DNA of 64,000 nt from assembly GCA_905221605.1 (NCBI GenBank), contig CAJNDS010000668.1, positions 1,480,814 through 1,544,813 on the forward strand. The letters run 5' to 3'. This DNA is from Symbiodinium natans (taxonomy: Eukaryota; Sar; Dinophyceae; Suessiales; Symbiodiniaceae). Positions 62,114-64,000 of the stretch are shown in pieces; the stretch's first letter is position 1; each line of letters starts with the position of its first letter. A program made the translations under genes and the position numbers. The notes under the pieces were generated by a model. That model was not told the origin of the DNA, did not search any database, and saw nothing but the letters and a program-made list of their open reading frames with translations.

Positions 62114-62327
62114 ACCTGAGGAGCTCTTTGCCAGGAGGTTTCATTCCTCTCATGAGGTACAGCCTCTGGTAGCATCCCAAAGAGGATGGTAGCCTAGGAG
62201 GAGGTTTTTCCTCCCCTGTACTTTAGGGCCAAGAGGGCCATCAGTAGTGCCAGCACAGAGGCACGGTTTTCACAACCCAAACACCAAGACGGTGGATCGC
62301 ATTTGTTCGCTCAACTCGGAAAAAAAA
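62114..62327 (+). mobile_element. LINE-B family 3'-end fragment (214 bp)
   Basis: It corresponds, in LINE orientation, to the last part of the LINE-B 3'UTR (42390-42171) and ends in A8. It is flanked by a 16-bp direct repeat TTGAACCTGGGTTGAA (62098-62113 and 62328-62343), although repetitive context makes that duplication ambiguous. Confidence 0.8.
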
Positions 62328-62345
62328 TTGAACCTGGGTTGAACA

Positions 62346-62996
62346 TGGATGCAGAGACTCCTGAGAGGAGAGGTTAGCCGCGCAGCTAACAAACATGCCT
62401 GTGCGGTCCTGTTGGACCTGCAGACTTTCTATGACAGTGTTAATTGGACCAAAGTGGAGGAGCGGATAGTGGCGACCGGCTTCCCGCCAGCTATAGCCCT
62501 CCTGGTCATGCAAGTCTACCGGGGAACGAGATATCTCGTGGCAGAGGATCTCCTTTCGGAGGGGATCCTCCCCGCGAGGGGCATCCTCGCAGGGTGCCCT
62601 TTCGCGACAATGATGGCGAGGGTGTACCTCCAACCAATAATGCAAGAAGCCGCTCAGCTCCGAAGTATCACTGCCTTAGACACCTGGGTAGATGATATCG
62701 GAGCGGATTTCGAAGCAAGATATCCTGAGCAGGCGGCATTTGCGGTCTATGAAGGTTACAAAACCCTTCGCCGGCTTTTGGAAGGTAGCGACCTCCGTCT
62801 GTCCCTCAAGAAAACCGGCTTCCTGTGCACCGCCGCGGAAGCCAGAAGGGAACTACAGAAGCTGCGCAAAGACGGGGACCCAGCTATCTGCGATAGTATG
62901 AAAGACTTAGGCCTGGACTGTGCCCTAGGTCGGGTCCGAAGGGTCAAGGTGCAAAGGGCCCGGAGGCACAAAGCGGGCAAAAGACAAAGAAGCTAA
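62346..62996 (+). pseudogene. Truncated LINE-B RT fragment
   Basis: It retains motif A (LLDLQTFYDSVNW), motif B (GILAGCPFATMMARVY) and motif C (DTWVDDIGADF). The frame breaks at 62996 by an indel after RRHKAGKRQ. Confidence 0.85.
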
Positions 62997-64000
62997 AACA
63001 GCTGAAAGTCCCGAGTGTGCCGGCCAAGGTCCGCTTCTTCCGGGAGGGGTTGCCTCCGCCCTTACTTGGGGCCACCAAGCCCAGGGCATGCCACCCACCC
63101 GGCGACAAAAGCTCCGTTCCAGCTTAAGAAGCGCTGGGTAGGAGGAAAGGAAGATCTGCTGGAGAGAACCTGGGGCCTCACCGTCCAAAGGCTGGAAGAG
63201 GTCAGCAGCAAGTGGCAAATGGTCAGGGGCCCTTTGGCAGCCACGGTTGCGTACCTGCTTGACATGGGTTGGCAGCCTAGAGGTAGTGATGAATGGTTAG
63301 ACACCCACGGCACCAAGCACACCATACACACCCCACAGCAGGAGTGTCGTGTCTTAGACCTCCTCCAGCAAACCTACCAGAAGGAGGTGTACCACCGCAT
63401 CGCCACTGGTCTTGCTGCCCCTGAGCTTCAGGAGGGAGTCGACTGGACGGTAGGGAGGAAACTGCTGGGGGAATTTAAGAAAGAAGGGCGAACCACGACA
63501 GCAGCTGCCCTGAGGTGTGTTTGGCAGGGTGCCTTGGTGTGCAGCCAAAACTCTGCTGTCAAAGTGTGCCCCCGATGCCACCAGCAAGCGGACTGGGAGC
63601 ATGTGCTCTTGGATTGTGCCTGGTGGGAAGCCCAGAACTGGGAGTTGCCAGCATGGTTCCAAGAAGGCAGGGCCCAAGGCCCGAGATCGCTGTGGACCAG
63701 GGGCCTCCCGCCCAAACCCGAATGGGAGGTACAACCTCCGCAGGAGGACAATCCCATCTTTATGGGTATATGGGCTGACAAAGAGCCCCTCAGCTACCCG
63801 GAGCTTGTGTATGGCACAGATGCTAGTGGTGGCCCCTACACGGCGGACCCGAGACTCCGGCAGGTGGCATACGCAGTGGTAGCCTGCAAGAAACAGGGCC
63901 AAGAATACGTCCAGGTAGGAGCAATCGTAGGCCAAGTCCCTGGACCACAGACGGTTTTTCGGGGGGAGCTGTATGCCGTTTTGCAGCTGGCCCGTTATAC
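62997..64000 (+). pseudogene. Truncated LINE-B: thumb, CCHC and RNase H remnant
   Basis: After an internal deletion of about 130 bp near 63.115 kb relative to LINE-B (RQKLR joined to FQLKKRW), the sequence follows LINE-B with scattered substitutions: VCPRCHQQADWEHVLLDC (about 63560) and LVYGTDASGG (about 63808). It is cut by the window end. Confidence 0.8.

Larger units (their letters stand above)
62344..64000 (+). mobile_element. 5'-truncated LINE-B copy, running off the window
   Basis: It starts inside RT (ATGCAGAGACTCCTGAGAGG, matching LINE-B minus near 45.36 kb) and follows LINE-B closely through RT, CCHC and RNase H to FRGELYAVLQLARY at the window end. Upstream lies the 16-bp repeat, so truncation occurred on insertion. 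Confidence 0.9.

Noticed and set aside
1-64000. CRISPR arrays, tRNA, rRNA, bacterial operons
   Set aside because: No spaced palindromic repeats, cloverleaf or rRNA-like segments were recognised, and the gene style is eukaryotic.

Overview
The window looks like nuclear DNA of a dinoflagellate, probably of the Symbiodiniaceae/Suessiales type. The grounds are: plant-type telomere repeats (TTTAGGG) scattered internally; tiny exons with GT or GC donors and AG|G acceptors; a relic of the dinoflagellate spliced leader (CCATTTGGCTCAAG, one T short of the conserved 3' end) at the exact 5' end of a retroelement; and dense nested retrotransposons. No rRNA, tRNA or CRISPR was recognised. Species cannot be named from sequence alone.

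Region 1 (1-20.0 kb). This looks like telomere-like filler, but between the repeat blocks lies a minus-strand series of short exons. From 20.0 kb down to 13.8 kb they spell out a protein kinase domain in order: glycine loop, VxK, alpha-C Glu, hinge, HRDxKxxN, DFG, PPE, DVWAMG, C-lobe. From 12.2 kb down to 0.2 kb further exon-like islands continue in the same direction and probably form the C-terminal part of the same gene. The introns are filled with TTTAGGG/CCCTAAA repeats and small GGGTACCC-bounded elements. The 5' and 3' ends of the gene were not found.

Region 2 (20.0-23.7 kb) has no confident gene. Region 3 (about 23.75-42.1 kb) is a decayed Ty1/copia retrotransposon (gag remnant, protease, integrase, RT, RNase H) with a large C-terminal extension and a separate membrane-protein ORF. 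Its RNase H domain is split by a 10.5-kb LINE (LINE-A, 29626-40171) flanked by a 13-bp target duplication. LINE-A encodes an endonuclease and RT, then C2H2 fingers, then a ubiquitin-specific-protease-like domain.

Region 4 (42.17-61.97 kb) is a second LINE (LINE-B, minus strand) with a 13-bp target duplication, an A-tail and the spliced-leader relic at its 5' end. Its long ORF is interrupted by a 13,009-bp DNA transposon (48148-61156) bounded by inverted repeats beginning TAAGGAGTTGCCAGTTA and by an 8-bp target duplication, CTGTCGAC. The transposon carries, all on the plus strand, a two-part DDE-like transposase candidate, a C2H2/RS protein, a C5 cytosine DNA methyltransferase, and a coiled-coil gene followed by a cupin-like one. 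Joining the two flanks restores the LINE-B reading frame. A DNA transposon that carries its own cytosine methyltransferase is the most striking system in the window.

Region 5 (61.97-64 kb) holds GAACCTGGGTT-type repeats that have taken two more LINE-B family insertions: a 214-bp 3'-end fragment with a 16-bp duplication, and a 5'-truncated copy that runs off the window.
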